Assembly (NCBI RefSeq): GCF_015330125.1
Contig: NZ_JADDXR010000002.1
Location: forward strand, 4,786,685-4,850,684
DNA from: Zobellia nedashkovskayae
Lineage (GTDB): Bacteria; Bacteroidota; Bacteroidia; Flavobacteriales; Flavobacteriaceae
Length of the DNA stretch: 64,000 nt
Direction: 5' to 3'
Numbering within the stretch: the stretch's first letter is position 1; each line of letters opens with the position of its first letter. The translations under genes and the position numbers were made by a program. The notes under the pieces are model-generated. The model was not told the DNA's origin, did no database searches, and saw only the letters and a program-made list of their open reading frames with translations. Shown in pieces: positions 35,749-45,359 of this stretch.

Positions 35749-37347
35749 TTAGATATACTTATATGCCGGTATCGTCAAGAACTCTTCAAAATCATCGGCT
35801 AAAATCAATTCTTGAAATAGTTTAAAAGCCCTTTTAAACTGAGTTTCCTTTATTTTAGAAGGCCCCACTTCTGTAAGTATTTTTTCGACTTCTTCATCAA
35901 AAATGGTATTGAAAAGGGCATTATCAAATTTTCTACCGTCTTCAAGAACAGCCTCTTTATTTAACCAATGCCAAATCTGTGTTCTTGAAATTTCTGCTGT
36001 CGCGGCATCCTCCATTAAGTTGTATAACGCTACAGCTCCATTACCTCTAAGCCAAGCTTCTAAATACAAGGTTCCTACATTGATGTTTTTACGTACGCCC
36101 TCTTCAGTAACCGTACCTATGGGAAGTTCTACCAAATCTGCAGCGGTAATGGATATATCATTACGTGTAACATGCAATTGATTTGGGGTTGGCATGTGCT
36201 TATTGAACTCGTTCATAGCCACCTCTACTAAATCAGGATGTGCTACCCAGGTACCGTCATGTCCATTTTGGACCTCTCGCTCTTTATCTAACCGAACTTT
36301 TTCTAAAGCAGCTGAATTAGCATTCGGATTATTCTTAATTGGAATTTGGGCTGCCATACCTCCTATCGCAAGAATCCCTCTTTTATGACAGCGCTGAATT
36401 ACCAATTTTGAATAGGCATCCATAAAAGGAGACGTCATAGTTACTTGATCACGATTGGGGACCAAAAAGTTAGGGTGATTTCTGAATTTTTTGATAAAAG
36501 AGAAAATATAATCCCAACGGCCACAGTTTAAACCAACGATATGGTCTTTAAGTTCGTATATAATCTCATCTAGTTGATGGCTTGCAGTAATGGTTTCAAC
36601 CAATACAGTAGTTTTGAAAGTCCCTTTTGGTACACTAAGGTATTCTTGGGCAAATTCAAAAACCTCGTTCCACCAGCGTGCTTCTAAATAGTGTTCCAAC
36701 TTTGGAAGGTAAAAATATGGGGCCGTATTATTTGCCATCATAGTTTTAGTATTGTGAAATACATAAAGTCCAAAGTCAAACAAACTGGCAGATATTTCAT
36801 TTTCTTTAATATGAATATGGCGTTCGTTTAAATGGAGACCTCTTGGGCGCACCAATAAAACAGCTGTTTCCGTATTTAAAGTGTAAGACTTGTCTTTTTG
36901 CCGATTGTAAAAATCAATTGTTTTTTTGTTGGCATCAATTAAGTTCTGCTGCCCCTCTACACAATTAGACCAAGTAGGCGAATTACTATCTTCAAAATCT
37001 GCCATAAAGGTTTTAGCGCCTGAGTTTAGGGCATTGATTACCATCTTACGATCTACAGGACCGGTTATTTCTACACGACGATCTTGTAAATCATGCGGGA
37101 TGGACGAGGCTGTCCAATCAGATGCTCTAATACTTTTGGTTTCAACAGGAAATTCAGGAAACTTTCCCTTATCAAAAAAAGCTTGTTCTGCCTTTCTCCT
37201 CTCCAAAAGTGATAATCTTTCATTATCAAAACGCTCATGGAGGGCCGTTAAAAAAGCCATAGCTTCTTCGGTCAATACCTGAGGATAGTAATTTTTTACT
37301 TCCGCATTAAACTGCCATTTGGTAAATGTTGTTGTTCTATTTTCCAT
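35749..37347 (-). CDS. aceB: Malate synthase A
   Basis: 532 residues, the usual malate synthase A size. Conserved regions include MADFEDSNSPTWSNCVEGQ, RPRGLHLNERHI, LNCGRWDYIFSFIKK and GAVALYNLMEDAATAEISR. Condenses glyoxylate with acetyl-CoA to malate. It is the first gene of the aceB-small ORF-aceA operon and is divergent from the XRE/ScfR regulator gene. The perfect palindrome at 37397-37412 lies 50 bases upstream of its start. Confidence 0.97.
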   Translation of the reverse strand: MENRTTTFTKWQFNAEVKNYYPQVLTEEAMAFLTALHERFDNERLSLLERRKAEQAFFDKGKFPEFPVETKSIRASDWTASSIPHDLQDRRVEITGPVDRKMVINALNSGAKTFMADFEDSNSPTWSNCVEGQQNLIDANKKTIDFYNRQKDKSYTLNTETAVLLVRPRGLHLNERHIHIKENEISASLFDFGLYVFHNTKTMMANNTAPYFYLPKLEHYLEARWWNEVFEFAQEYLSVPKGTFKTTVLVETITASHQLDEIIYELKDHIVGLNCGRWDYIFSFIKKFRNHPNFLVPNRDQVTMTSPFMDAYSKLVIQRCHKRGILAIGGMAAQIPIKNNPNANSAALEKVRLDKEREVQNGHDGTWVAHPDLVEVAMNEFNKHMPTPNQLHVTRNDISITAADLVELPIGTVTEEGVRKNINVGTLYLEAWLRGNGAVALYNLMEDAATAEISRTQIWHWLNKEAVLEDGRKFDNALFNTIFDEEVEKILTEVGPSKIKETQFKRAFKLFQELILADDFEEFLTIPAYKYI

Positions 37348-37396
37348 ATCTCGATTGTTTTATGAAACAATATTAAAATAAAGTTTTCACATATTC

Positions 37397-37446
37397 TAGC
37401 GAACGTTCGCTAAATTTTAAACTTTAACATAATTTACAATGTTCGC
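37397..37446. promoter_or_regulatory. Palindromic operator of the glyoxylate operon
   Basis: The 16-base perfect palindrome TAGCGAACGTTCGCTA (37397-37412) sits in the 126-base divergent gap between aceB and the ScfR-like gene. A half-site GTTCGC recurs at 37441-37446, 28 bases from the regulator ATG. Position and symmetry point to binding by the adjacent regulator, with autoregulation. Confidence 0.65.
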
Positions 37447-37473
37447 ATAATTGATTATCTTTGCTCTTGAACT

Positions 37474-38949
37474 ATGGAAGAAGAATACGTTAAGCTCATT
37501 TTTGGACTGAAATTAAAACAGATCCGCACCGAAAGAAATCTATCTCTGTTTGGATTATCAAAGCTTGCCAAACTATCAAAATCGTATCTGAACGAAATTG
37601 AAAAAGGCAAGAAATATCCAAAGACCGATAAGATTATTATACTATCAGAAAAATTAGATATTCCTTACGATGACCTCGTTTCTTTAAAATTGGATAAGAA
37701 TCTTGCCCCTATTGGTGAAATTTTACAATCCAAGATTCTAAAGGAAATTCCATTGGAACTTTTTGGAATAAAAGAGAGCAACCTAATTGATATTATTGCA
37801 AACGCGCCTGATAAGGTCAATGCCTTTATCACTACTATAATTGAAGTTGCTAAACATTACAACTTTAATAGGGAGAGTTTTTACCTTTCCTCTTTACGCT
37901 CCTACCAACAGTCTAACTATAATTATTTTGATGATTTAGAACAGAAAGTAGTTAAGTTTTGCAAGGCATATCAGATAGATTTGAAGTCTCCAGTATCATC
38001 TAAAGAACTAGAAGAGGTTCTTGTTGAGGAATACGGTTACACTATAAATAACAACGATTTAAAAAAGCACAAAGAACTTTACGACTTGCGCTCTGTCTTT
38101 GTACCAAAAACTAAAACCTTATTACTGGCAAGTGATATAGATGAGGCGCAACGCACTTTTATATATGCCAAAGAAATAGGCTACAACTACTTGGATTTTG
38201 AGCAACGTCTTTACACGTTTCCATGGATTAAGTTTGAAAATTTTGATCAAGTGCTGAACAATTTTTACGCCTCCTATTTTGCCGGCGCACTTTTGTTGCC
38301 TAGAGCGGCACTGGTTAACGAGTTTTCAACACTCATTAAAAAAGACACTTTTGACAAGGTAGCTTTTATAAAGATTTTTTCCTTTTTTGCGGCTTCACCG
38401 GAAACTTTCTACCAACGTTTAACAAATCTACTACCACAAGATTTTAACATTCAGACGCTATTTTTTTTACGTTTTACCCATGACGTAGGAAGTAAAAATT
38501 ATTACCTGACAAAAGAATTGCATTTACCCAGTCAACAATCTCCTCATAGTAATGAAACCAATGAGCATTATTGTAGAAGATGGGTTTCATTAAAGGTGCT
38601 AGCTGACATCGATAAAAGTAAAGAAGATCATGCTTTTGATATACAAATATCCAAATACCCGGATGATGACGTCTCATACCTGGTATTTTCTTCTGCCACA
38701 AAAGATCCATTTAAAAAGGATCAATATAGAAGTATTAGTATTGGTCTGCTTATCAATAAGCAATTGAAAAAGAAAATGGCCTTTTTAGAAGACCCGAAAA
38801 TAGACACACAAATAGTTGGTAACACCTGTGAACGTTGTTCTATAATGGACTGTAAGGAGCGAGTGGTAGCTCCAAAAATCTTAGAGAAAATCAAAAAAAA
38901 CAAAGTAATAGATGAAGTAGTTTCTGAGCTGACGGCCAAATTTAGCTAG
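37474..38949 (+). CDS. XRE-family regulator of the ScfR/RamB type
   Basis: 491 residues. The N-terminal XRE HTH (residues ~8-65) has RTERNLSLFGLSKLAKLSKS. A large middle region resembles ImmA/IrrE-type or DUF955-like folds without a visible zinc motif. The C-terminal Cys-rich patch NTCERCSIMDCKERVVAP is typical of short-chain fatty acyl regulators (DUF2083). RamB/ScfR family members control the glyoxylate and propionate routes in other bacteria. Divergent from aceB, with the palindrome at 37397 between them. Confidence 0.9.
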   Translation: MEEEYVKLIFGLKLKQIRTERNLSLFGLSKLAKLSKSYLNEIEKGKKYPKTDKIIILSEKLDIPYDDLVSLKLDKNLAPIGEILQSKILKEIPLELFGIKESNLIDIIANAPDKVNAFITTIIEVAKHYNFNRESFYLSSLRSYQQSNYNYFDDLEQKVVKFCKAYQIDLKSPVSSKELEEVLVEEYGYTINNNDLKKHKELYDLRSVFVPKTKTLLLASDIDEAQRTFIYAKEIGYNYLDFEQRLYTFPWIKFENFDQVLNNFYASYFAGALLLPRAALVNEFSTLIKKDTFDKVAFIKIFSFFAASPETFYQRLTNLLPQDFNIQTLFFLRFTHDVGSKNYYLTKELHLPSQQSPHSNETNEHYCRRWVSLKVLADIDKSKEDHAFDIQISKYPDDDVSYLVFSSATKDPFKKDQYRSISIGLLINKQLKKKMAFLEDPKIDTQIVGNTCERCSIMDCKERVVAPKILEKIKKNKVIDEVVSELTAKFS

Positions 38950-39004
38950 GCGTTTTTCAATAATCGCCTGAATTAGGTATTCTGATACTAAGGAGTGATA
39001 TACA

Positions 39005-39086
39005 TCTTGAATTTCAATGAATTGCCCCAAACCGGGTCCCAAGTATTATCAGTGGAGATAAACTTAGTGTTCATTACTTTTACTTT
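39005..39086 (-). pseudogene. Degenerate fragment of a second GH97 gene
   Basis: Hand alignment gives about 70 identities over 83 positions with 43377-43459, which lies inside the GH97 gene (its residues ~72-99). One base is deleted relative to the intact gene, so the frame is broken. The fragment overlaps the last 23 bases of the GH117-like CDS, which ends inside it. It is the relic of a duplicated GH97 gene at the PUL edge. Confidence 0.75.
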
Positions 39087-40107
39087 CAAAACGAGCAAAA
39101 TAAGCCAATCCTTTTCCTCCCTTCAGTGAAATACCCCAACCAGGAATTTCGGTTTTAGGATTTCCGTTTTCTAAATGAGGACGATACAAACCTGGTGCTC
39201 TGGGAATATTTACAAGGCTGTCTTGTATAACGGAAAAACTCACTCCGTCTACTGCAAAATTTATAGTCTTATTTATTGAAGCTAACGATGCAACGCCACC
39301 ACCCTTTGCCCATATCAGTACCTCATGACTTTTGTCCAACAATGGCCCATCATGCTTTTCAAAAGGACCTTCTGGACTATCTGCATACGCTACGCTCATT
39401 TGCGTTTTACTTGGCCCTGATTTTCCATGTATGATAGATCTCCCCTTGTAAAACAGCCATACTTTATCATCCTTAACTAACATGCTAGCGTCATCTATTC
39501 GGTAACTATCAAAGTCAGATGCTACGTTGCTAATCTCTAGTACAGGGTTGTTTTCTACTCTTATAAACGGTCCGTCTGGACTATCTGAAACTGCAAGACC
39601 TATTGCGGTAATGTCTGTAGTTGAGTTGTTTTCAAACTCGTTTTTCGCATTGTCTGGGGTGGGTTTTACTCCAGTATAATACAAATAATATTTTCCTTCA
39701 TAAGCTAAAATGTTTGGCGTAAAAACCGAATGATTATCAAACGCTCCTTCCTCTCCTACGCCTAGCGCCATACCTTGCTCCTTCCACGTGTAGCCTTCAT
39801 CTTCTGAAGTTGCATACCAGATAGTTCCCCAATAACCTGCAGTTTCCGGACTAACCATACGCGTATACCATACGTAGTACGTATCAACTACTTTTATGAT
39901 ATCACTATTATCCCTTTTATTATATAAGAAGTCTTTTCCAATTCCTGTTATTTCCTGATAAGAGAACTTTATAGAGTCGATTTCTGTTTTTACATCCTCC
40001 TTCGCATTTTTTTCCTTTTTTACAGAATTACAGGACGTTATGCAAAAAACTAATACCATTAGAATTCCCAAACCAGATTTTACTTTGTTCATTTTCAATT
40101 TATTCAT
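39064..40107 (-). CDS. GH117-like glycoside hydrolase lipoprotein, second paralogue
   Basis: 347 residues with a lipoprotein signal (ITSC, Cys26). A five-bladed propeller similar to the enzyme at 20017. Candidate catalytic residues: Asp66 in NKRDNSD (matching RRDPS), Asp206 in RIDDASM and His261 in DKSHEVLIWAKGGG. It is the distal gene of the ~18 kb PUL operon, 43 bases after the sulfatase at 40151. Its last ~7 codons fall in the GH97 relic, so the C-terminus may have been re-formed. GH43-type activity is an alternative. Confidence 0.82.
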   Translation of the reverse strand: MNKLKMNKVKSGLGILMVLVFCITSCNSVKKEKNAKEDVKTEIDSIKFSYQEITGIGKDFLYNKRDNSDIIKVVDTYYVWYTRMVSPETAGYWGTIWYATSEDEGYTWKEQGMALGVGEEGAFDNHSVFTPNILAYEGKYYLYYTGVKPTPDNAKNEFENNSTTDITAIGLAVSDSPDGPFIRVENNPVLEISNVASDFDSYRIDDASMLVKDDKVWLFYKGRSIIHGKSGPSKTQMSVAYADSPEGPFEKHDGPLLDKSHEVLIWAKGGGVASLASINKTINFAVDGVSFSVIQDSLVNIPRAPGLYRPHLENGNPKTEIPGWGISLKGGKGLAYFARFESKSNEH

Positions 40108-40150
40108 TGTGATTATCTAGCTCTAGAAAAAATGATTATTTTGAATTGTT

Positions 40151-41758
40151 TTAGCGTGCACTACCCCACCAATCTTTATTCGGTTGCCAGTCGGGTGACA
40201 GCATTTCTTGGCGTTGTTTTTCCAATCGCGGCATCAATATATTTCTATTGTCTTCCAGTTTTTGTTTGCATTCAGTTTCGTTCCATGAAGTGTCTTCTTC
40301 GGCATATTCGGTTTGCATAGATTCTAACCAAGCCAAGAGTTCTTTTTTCATTTCAAGCGACAGTGTTTCTTTTTCTGTAGAGAGATCAATAGTTTCTCCC
40401 AAATCTGAATTTAGATCATAAAGTTCCGTGTGACTGTCTTCCCAATAATGAATGATTTTCCAATTTCCCTTCCTCATTATGGAAACAGGCTCTCCACCTT
40501 GGTTACCGTAATGCGGATAGTGCCAATACAAAGGTCTTTCTGCAATACGCTTCCCTTTCAGCAATGGCTTAAGGCTTACTCCATCTGCATGATGTTTCGG
40601 CTGAATAGGAATATCTGCTAAATCTAAAAGGGTAGGAAACAAATCAGCACCAGAAACGGGTACTTCATTTTTAACACCTTCTTGAAGCATCCATGGCACA
40701 TATATAAAATAGGGAACACGCAATCCACCTTCCCATTGATAACCTTTACCTCCACGAAGATCAAGTTGGTTAGTGGAAAAATTATCGCCCGAGGTAACCC
40801 CACCATTATCAGAAGTAAAAACCACTATTGTATTCTTATCTAGACTAAGGTCTTTTAAAGTTTGTAGAACACTACCAACGGCTTCATCTACCTGTTCTAT
40901 TAAACCGGCATATACGGGATTGTCTTGGTTCGTTCTAGCAGGTAGCACTCGCTCCATTTCAAAACCTTTTTCGGTAATGCCCATACTATCCGCCTTATCT
41001 CTATATTTTTTCCATTTAGTTTGAGAAGTCTGTATAGGGGAATGTACAGCGTAAAAAGAGAGGTACGCTAGAAAGGTTGAGTCTTTTTGTTCACGGATAA
41101 ATGTGGAGGTTTCTTTAGCTAGCTTCATAGAAAGCGACATCCCTTTTTCCTCCGGATAATCCGTCATTTGTGGATTATTGAAAGGAGAAAAATAACCGCC
41201 ACTATAGGGGCCACCTTTCTCATACCCTCCTTGGTTGATATCAAAACCATGGTCTGTTGGAAGTGAATGGTCCGTTTCGCCTCCTAAATGCCATTTCCCT
41301 GCAAAAAAAGTAGCATACCCATTATCCTTCAGTACCTCTGGCAAAGTGACATCCTTTTGATCTAAGTGATGTTTATACTCCGGTGGCAATAATTTGGTAT
41401 ACCGATTCAATTCTTTCCAAGCCTGCCCAGATTTAGCTCCCTCATATTGGGTAATTCCATGTCTTGCAGTAAACTGTCCGTTCAACAAACTCGCTCGGGA
41501 CGGACTACAGACAGCACAAGTGGCATATCCATTGGTAAATATGGTGCCCGACTTTGCCAATCCATCAATATTTGGAGTTTCGTAATATGAACTGCCCATA
41601 ACACTTAAATCCGCATAGCCCAAATCATCAACTACAATAAAAAGGATGTTCGGTTTTTTAGTTGGCTCAGCTATTTGCTTTTGGTTTCCACAGGAAGCCA
41701 AAAACACCGTACAAACACAACTTAAAATAGTCTTTATGATATTCGCTCTCATTATCAT
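40151..41758 (-). CDS. Sulfatase lipoprotein (S1 family)
   Basis: 535 residues with a lipoprotein signal (LASC, Cys23). The core begins KKPNILFIVVDDLGYADL. The formylglycine motif is CSPSR (Cys84 in CAVCSPSRAS). FAGKWHLGGE, VFTSDNGGVTSG and LRGGKGYQWEGGLRVP follow, in the pattern of S1 arylsulfatase-like enzymes. It lies 3 bases after the GH97 stop in the PUL operon. Removes a sulfate from the target glycan; the position is not predictable. Confidence 0.94.
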   Translation of the reverse strand: MIMRANIIKTILSCVCTVFLASCGNQKQIAEPTKKPNILFIVVDDLGYADLSVMGSSYYETPNIDGLAKSGTIFTNGYATCAVCSPSRASLLNGQFTARHGITQYEGAKSGQAWKELNRYTKLLPPEYKHHLDQKDVTLPEVLKDNGYATFFAGKWHLGGETDHSLPTDHGFDINQGGYEKGGPYSGGYFSPFNNPQMTDYPEEKGMSLSMKLAKETSTFIREQKDSTFLAYLSFYAVHSPIQTSQTKWKKYRDKADSMGITEKGFEMERVLPARTNQDNPVYAGLIEQVDEAVGSVLQTLKDLSLDKNTIVVFTSDNGGVTSGDNFSTNQLDLRGGKGYQWEGGLRVPYFIYVPWMLQEGVKNEVPVSGADLFPTLLDLADIPIQPKHHADGVSLKPLLKGKRIAERPLYWHYPHYGNQGGEPVSIMRKGNWKIIHYWEDSHTELYDLNSDLGETIDLSTEKETLSLEMKKELLAWLESMQTEYAEEDTSWNETECKQKLEDNRNILMPRLEKQRQEMLSPDWQPNKDWWGSAR

Positions 41759-41761
41759 TCT

Positions 41762-43672
41762 TTACTTCTTACTAGGCCTAATCCACATACAATGTCCTCC
41801 CCCGGGTGCTATTTGGGCATTAATAACATCTCCTTTTTTAACCTCTCCTTTTCGTACACGATAAGCTTCCGGATTTGTTTTAAAATGAGTCTCCTCCGTA
41901 TCTTCATAATACGTAATATCATACTCCTTTCCGGCTTCCAAAAAATCCAAAGCAATAGGCAAAGTTCCTCCGGGCTCATTATGCACGGAACCGATAAACC
42001 ATGACTCGTTATGCCTTCTTGCTGTAGAAATATAGGCATCCATTTTGGCATGGAGTATTTTTGTTTCATCCCATTGCCCCACGGGCATTTCCCTAACAAA
42101 CTCAAACAGGTCGCTTTTTTCGGTATAGGCTTCCGGAGCATCTGGAATACAAACGAGCCCGCTAAAAATAATCAAGGTTCGGGCTGCTTCCGCAGTGACC
42201 GTGGTATACAGGTTTTTGGCTTTCGGTCCTTTTTCCCTTTCCCCTGCATTAACTCCGGTTATATCAAAGACACCATTGTTCATATCCAACGGACCTTGCA
42301 AAGCATTAATCAATGCCATTCTAATAAAGGCTTTTGGGGTGAAAGCCCGTCTGGAGTCTTGTTGGGCGTGACAATGTTCCTTTGTTATGGCATTAGGGTA
42401 TGTTCTTGTAACTCCCGTAAACGGCACCGGACTATCGTGAAAGTCAATTAACAGTTCGCTTTTTGCGCTCATCTGAATGGCATCTCTAGTAAAGGAAACA
42501 TTGCTCCCCATAAAGCCGTATTTAATTCCTTTGGCACCCAATTCTTTATAATACGGAAAAAGTGCAGCATCTCCGTAATTCCCTTCTCGTCTATCATAAT
42601 ACAACAATATGGACACGCCTTTCTCTTCTGCATAGTCCATTACCTTTTTTAAATCAAGTTTATCGGACATTTCAATATGTCCTTCAGAAACATCGGTGTA
42701 CCAAGCATCATCAATCATAAAGTATTCAACACCGTTCTCAGCGGCAAAATCGATAAATCGAAAATAGCTTTCCGTATCTATTCCGTAATTGAATCCATCT
42801 GCTGTTGTATACCCATGTACACGCCAGTCCCATACCGTTTTTCCGGGCTTAATCCATGAAGTGTCTTTAAGAGCTAATGGCGCAGCTACGTTTTGTGGTA
42901 CGTTGTTGGTAAGTAAATCACCTATGTTTTCTTCCAAAAGTATCAAACGCCAAGGTGTCACCAGTTTTTTTCCTTCGGAAGTAAATTCGTTATTGGAAAT
43001 GAGTTTTCCTTTTTCCTTATCGTATACAAAATCGATAACGGAAAAACCCGGAGCACTTACCAAATCAGATTCAAGAAGTGAGATATATTTGCTTTGCTTG
43101 GACTCTATTACCAAAGGCACTTGCCAACGGTACGGAATTGAGTCCATCTGCGCCAAATCATTCAAAACAATAGGACCTTTGGGCATACTTTCTCCAGCCG
43201 GCATATAAACTTCATCGCTTACAGAGAGTCCATATTCAATATAGAAGGCAGGTGCTGCATCTACTATCAATTCATTAATTACGAAACGAAAAGCACTGCC
43301 GCCATCATAGGCACGAATATATAAAGTGGCAGGGCCACCCTCATAATCTAAGGATACCTCTAACTCATTATAGGTATCTTGAATCTCACTGAATTGCCCC
43401 CAAACCGGGTTCCAAGTATTATCAACGGAGCTCACCTTGGTGTTCGTTATTTTCACTTTTGTATTCGGAAAAATGGACAACTCGGAATTTTGAACTAGCT
43501 GTTGTCCATTCATAGACATCCCATAGTTTAGTGCACCATCAGTATTATCAATTGTCAATTCAATGGATTGGTCTGGGGATTTTAAAACATACGTATTCGT
43601 TTTACTGCACGCTTCCGTAATAATCGCCAAGAGTAAAATCACACCAATTACCAGCCTTTTTCTACTATGCAT
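41762..43672 (-). CDS. GH97-family glycoside hydrolase lipoprotein with altered catalytic residues
   Basis: 636 residues with a lipoprotein signal (ITEAC, Cys22). N-terminal beta-supersandwich and barrel as in GH97 (EYFMIDDAWYTD, RTYPNAITKE, RMALINALQGPLDMNNG). At the position of the retaining nucleophile Asp, the sequence reads KYGFMGS (Gly386). At the inverting Glu position it has HDS (Asp413). The general-acid Glu432 is kept. So it may use an inverting mechanism with Asp, or have a changed role. GH97 acts on alpha-galactosides or alpha-glucosides. Part of it (43377-43459) is duplicated as a relic at 39005. Confidence 0.9.
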   Translation of the reverse strand: MHSRKRLVIGVILLLAIITEACSKTNTYVLKSPDQSIELTIDNTDGALNYGMSMNGQQLVQNSELSIFPNTKVKITNTKVSSVDNTWNPVWGQFSEIQDTYNELEVSLDYEGGPATLYIRAYDGGSAFRFVINELIVDAAPAFYIEYGLSVSDEVYMPAGESMPKGPIVLNDLAQMDSIPYRWQVPLVIESKQSKYISLLESDLVSAPGFSVIDFVYDKEKGKLISNNEFTSEGKKLVTPWRLILLEENIGDLLTNNVPQNVAAPLALKDTSWIKPGKTVWDWRVHGYTTADGFNYGIDTESYFRFIDFAAENGVEYFMIDDAWYTDVSEGHIEMSDKLDLKKVMDYAEEKGVSILLYYDRREGNYGDAALFPYYKELGAKGIKYGFMGSNVSFTRDAIQMSAKSELLIDFHDSPVPFTGVTRTYPNAITKEHCHAQQDSRRAFTPKAFIRMALINALQGPLDMNNGVFDITGVNAGEREKGPKAKNLYTTVTAEAARTLIIFSGLVCIPDAPEAYTEKSDLFEFVREMPVGQWDETKILHAKMDAYISTARRHNESWFIGSVHNEPGGTLPIALDFLEAGKEYDITYYEDTEETHFKTNPEAYRVRKGEVKKGDVINAQIAPGGGHCMWIRPSKK

Positions 43673-43692
43673 GTATTGAAGTTAGAGTATTA

Positions 43693-45255
43693 TTAATTTA
43701 CAATCATTTCAATTTGTTTCCACCCTTCCATACCATCATTCTCTTGGTTCTTTCCAGACGTACTACGACCATCAAGAATGATTTTTTTAAGGGCTTTTTT
43801 TAGTTCTTTGGTTTTTTTAGGGTTGTCCGCTATTAAATTTTTGGTTTCACCTATATCGTCTTTTAAGTTGTATAACTGCATATCCGGCAAATCAAGCTTC
43901 TCTTTTTCTACATCCTGTGGTCGCGGATAACTCCAACCACCAGAACCCGAACAAACACTTAGTTTCCAATCCCCTTGTCTTATGGCAAAAGATCCATCAA
44001 TAGAATGATGGACTGTATATTCGCGCATATCTTCATCCTTATCGCCTTTAATCAAAGAAAGCATACTGTAGCTATCTTCCGCTTCTGTATCTGGAATTTG
44101 GTATCCCGTCAATTCTGCACATGTTGCAAAGAAATCGGTTGTACAGATAACCTTATCGGTGCTTGAATTTTTTAATCCTTTACTTGGCCACTCCACAATA
44201 AAAGGAACGCGGTGTCCACCTTCAAATATATCTGCCTTTGTTCCTCTATAAACATAACTTGGGTCATGGTCTACTTTTTCAAGCTCTTTAAAATCGGCTT
44301 TTGGAGAACACCCATTGTCACTTGTAAAAACTAGAAGGGTGTTTTCTGAAATACCTTGTCTTTTAAGTGTCTCCCGTATTTGACGAACCACATCATCTAC
44401 TTGCATTACAAAATCTCCGTACATATTGGTGTTACTCTTGCCTAAAAATTCCGTAGTTGGTAAAATTGGGGTGTGCGGGGCAGGTAAAGGAAAATACAGA
44501 AAGAAAGGCGAAGTTTCCTTTGCATTCTTCTCTATATAATCAACAGCTTTATCCGTTAAATCCTGTAATACATTGGCATGCACAAAATCGTCTGACGTTA
44601 GCCCTTTTCTCCAAATACCCTTATCATCTACTGAAATCGTAGTTTTAGTCGGCACCATGGTTGGCATATCGTTTTCTATGTACACATAGGGAGCCATGTC
44701 TAGCGAACCGCAAAAACCAAATGAGTAATCAAACCCATGTGTAGACGGGCCATTTTTGACCGGTACTGCAAAATCCACCTTTGGGTTAGCATTTAGTTTA
44801 TTATGCTTCAAATTGGCATCTTTATCTTCAATTGCCCAATCCCAACCAAGATGCCATTTTCCGATATAAGCCGTGGCATATCCTTGTGTTTTTAGCATTT
44901 CGGGAACGGTTGTGCGCTCTTGCTTTATTAATGACTTGGAATACCCGCTTAACACGAAACTTTTTAAGGAACTACGCCAATTGTAACGTCCCGTTAAAAT
45001 ACCGTACCGGGTTGGGGAACAGACCGCAGATGATGTATGAGCGTCTGTAAACTTAACACCATTTGCTGCCATGGCATCCATATTTGGTGTCGAAATTTTC
45101 CCATTAGGATTAAATGCCTTTACATCACCATACCCTAAATCATCTGCTAGGATATAAATAATATTTGGACTTTTATCTTGACTAGCAATAGGACCAAAAG
45201 CCACGAGTACATTGAATAAAATGAGTAGAAAATTGATTGTTTTTTTCTTGTTCAT
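43693..45255 (-). CDS. Secreted sulfatase (S1 family)
   Basis: 520 residues with a Sec signal (LLILFNVLVAFGPIASQ). The core begins SPNIIYILADDLGYGDV. The formylglycine motif is CSPTR (Cys79 in SAVCSPTRYG). YIGKWHLGWDW, PLPAPHTPI and FTSDNGCSP give the arylsulfatase pattern. It is preceded by RhaM and followed 20 bases on by GH97 in the PUL operon. Likely works on the same sulfated glycan as the other two PUL sulfatases, with a different positional preference. Confidence 0.94.
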   Translation of the reverse strand: MNKKKTINFLLILFNVLVAFGPIASQDKSPNIIYILADDLGYGDVKAFNPNGKISTPNMDAMAANGVKFTDAHTSSAVCSPTRYGILTGRYNWRSSLKSFVLSGYSKSLIKQERTTVPEMLKTQGYATAYIGKWHLGWDWAIEDKDANLKHNKLNANPKVDFAVPVKNGPSTHGFDYSFGFCGSLDMAPYVYIENDMPTMVPTKTTISVDDKGIWRKGLTSDDFVHANVLQDLTDKAVDYIEKNAKETSPFFLYFPLPAPHTPILPTTEFLGKSNTNMYGDFVMQVDDVVRQIRETLKRQGISENTLLVFTSDNGCSPKADFKELEKVDHDPSYVYRGTKADIFEGGHRVPFIVEWPSKGLKNSSTDKVICTTDFFATCAELTGYQIPDTEAEDSYSMLSLIKGDKDEDMREYTVHHSIDGSFAIRQGDWKLSVCSGSGGWSYPRPQDVEKEKLDLPDMQLYNLKDDIGETKNLIADNPKKTKELKKALKKIILDGRSTSGKNQENDGMEGWKQIEMIVN

Positions 45256-45359
45256 GTGTATTAGTTTAGAAAAGTAATGAGTGGTGTTTTACCCCCTCTG
45301 ATATTGATATTATTAGAAATGATAAATCTTTCTGAAATATTAAAAACAACTTGGATAAT

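Noticed and set aside
42011..43208. Plus-strand frames of 146 and 139 codons
   Set aside because: They lie opposite the GH97 gene, are Cys/Phe-rich as expected of antisense translation, and match no family.
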